64,000 bases of DNA from Olivibacter sitiensis DSM 17696. GTDB lineage: Bacteria; Bacteroidota; Bacteroidia; Sphingobacteriales; Sphingobacteriaceae. The notes beneath the pieces were generated by a model. The model worked only from the letters and a program-made list of their open reading frames with translations. It was not told where the DNA came from and ran no database searches. Both the position numbers and the translations under genes were made by a program. The number at the start of each line of letters is the position of its first letter. Position 1 is the first letter of the stretch. Below are positions 63,833 through 64,000 of this stretch, piece by piece. The stretch lies in NCBI RefSeq assembly GCF_000427965.1, contig NZ_ATZA01000017.1:23135-87134 (forward strand). The letters run 5' to 3'.

Positions 63833-64000
63833 ATGGAAAAATCACATTTAACCCTGGAACAAAGGTACGAAATCCAGGCTTACAGAGCGAGCGGAAAGAA
63901 GATCTCGGAGATCGCCGTTATCATCGGCAGGGACAAATCGGTAGTCAGCCGAGAGGTTAAGCGCAACAGTAATCCCAAAGGGGTCTACAAGGCCTCCTAT
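63833..64000 (+). CDS. IS30-family transposase (5' part only, window edge)
   Basis: The frame is open from an ATG at 63833 to the last base: 56 residues. It has the N-terminal helix-turn-helix of IS30 transposases: LTLEQRYEIQAYRASGKKIS, EIAVIIGRDKSVVSREVKRN and NPKGVYKASY. The DDE catalytic part lies outside the window. The preceding 40-bp palindrome fits an insertion at a palindromic site. The element's left end is therefore between 63765 and 63833. Confidence 0.92.
   Translation, partial: MEKSHLTLEQRYEIQAYRASGKKISEIAVIIGRDKSVVSREVKRNSNPKGVYKASY

Noticed and set aside
1..64000. tRNA or rRNA genes
   Set aside because: No sequence with tRNA arms or conserved rRNA segments was recognised when reading the intergenic regions.

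Overview
The window reads as chromosomal DNA of a Bacteroidetes bacterium, most likely from the Sphingobacteriaceae (inference). It holds three SusC/SusD outer-membrane uptake pairs, two ECF-sigma/FecR surface-signalling modules, a lipid A pathway, the monofunctional Bacteroidetes-type AccB/AccC, start sites without Shine-Dalgarno sequences, and candidate -7 elements of the form TAnnTTTG. No rRNA, tRNA or CRISPR array was seen.

Layout. 1-6854 (minus): sigma factor, FecR anti-sigma, STN-containing SusC and a SusD cut by the window edge; a secreted type I phosphodiesterase is divergent from them. 8411-17209: a metallophosphoesterase, a fused PlsC-GNAT acyltransferase (aminolipid-synthase type), then a tightly coupled glycosyltransferase/flippase/glycosyltransferase set with an EEP hydrolase and a divergent LpxH-like phosphoesterase, together an envelope-lipid neighbourhood. 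17344-22207: the classic fatty-acid cluster yceD-rpmF-plsX-fabH-accB-accC, followed by tatC, rpiB and an M28 peptidase. 25456-29046 (minus): four poorly characterised membrane or exported proteins. 29162-31684 (minus): lpxB, a small membrane protein, surE and a CsbD-like protein. 32177-36876: a SusC/SusD pair without STN domain and without a local sigma/FecR pair. 36883-39361: a probable mobile island bounded by inverted hairpin ends, holding an AlbA_2/ATPase-type gene and a decayed IS1182-type transposase. 39393-48638 (minus): a complete polysaccharide utilisation locus (sigma, FecR, SusC, SusD, SusE-like, GH76), predicted to act on alpha-1,6-mannan. 48848-61715: housekeeping genes (polyprenyl synthase, SDR, recR, pterin dehydratase, lysA, aspartokinase, ppx, ppk1, oxidoreductase, DUF4142 lipoprotein, PEP carboxylase). 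61989-64000: Crp-type regulator, membrane protein, VOC protein, and the start of an IS30-type transposase behind a perfect 40-bp palindrome.

How the parts work together. The two sigma/FecR/STN-SusC sets look like substrate-sensing circuits in which the SusC N-terminal STN domain signals through FecR to release the sigma factor. The SusC at 32177 lacks STN, consistent with its having no partner regulators nearby. The fatty-acid, OlsF-like, LpxB, LpxH-like and glycosyltransferase genes make much of the central window an envelope-lipid region. The most unusual pieces are the hairpin-bounded island, the internally duplicated membrane protein at 25456-27042, the AACTTTCCTAAAGTT repeat cluster upstream of the DUF4142 gene, and the palindrome at the IS30-type element. 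No convincing entirely new system could be proven from sequence alone.
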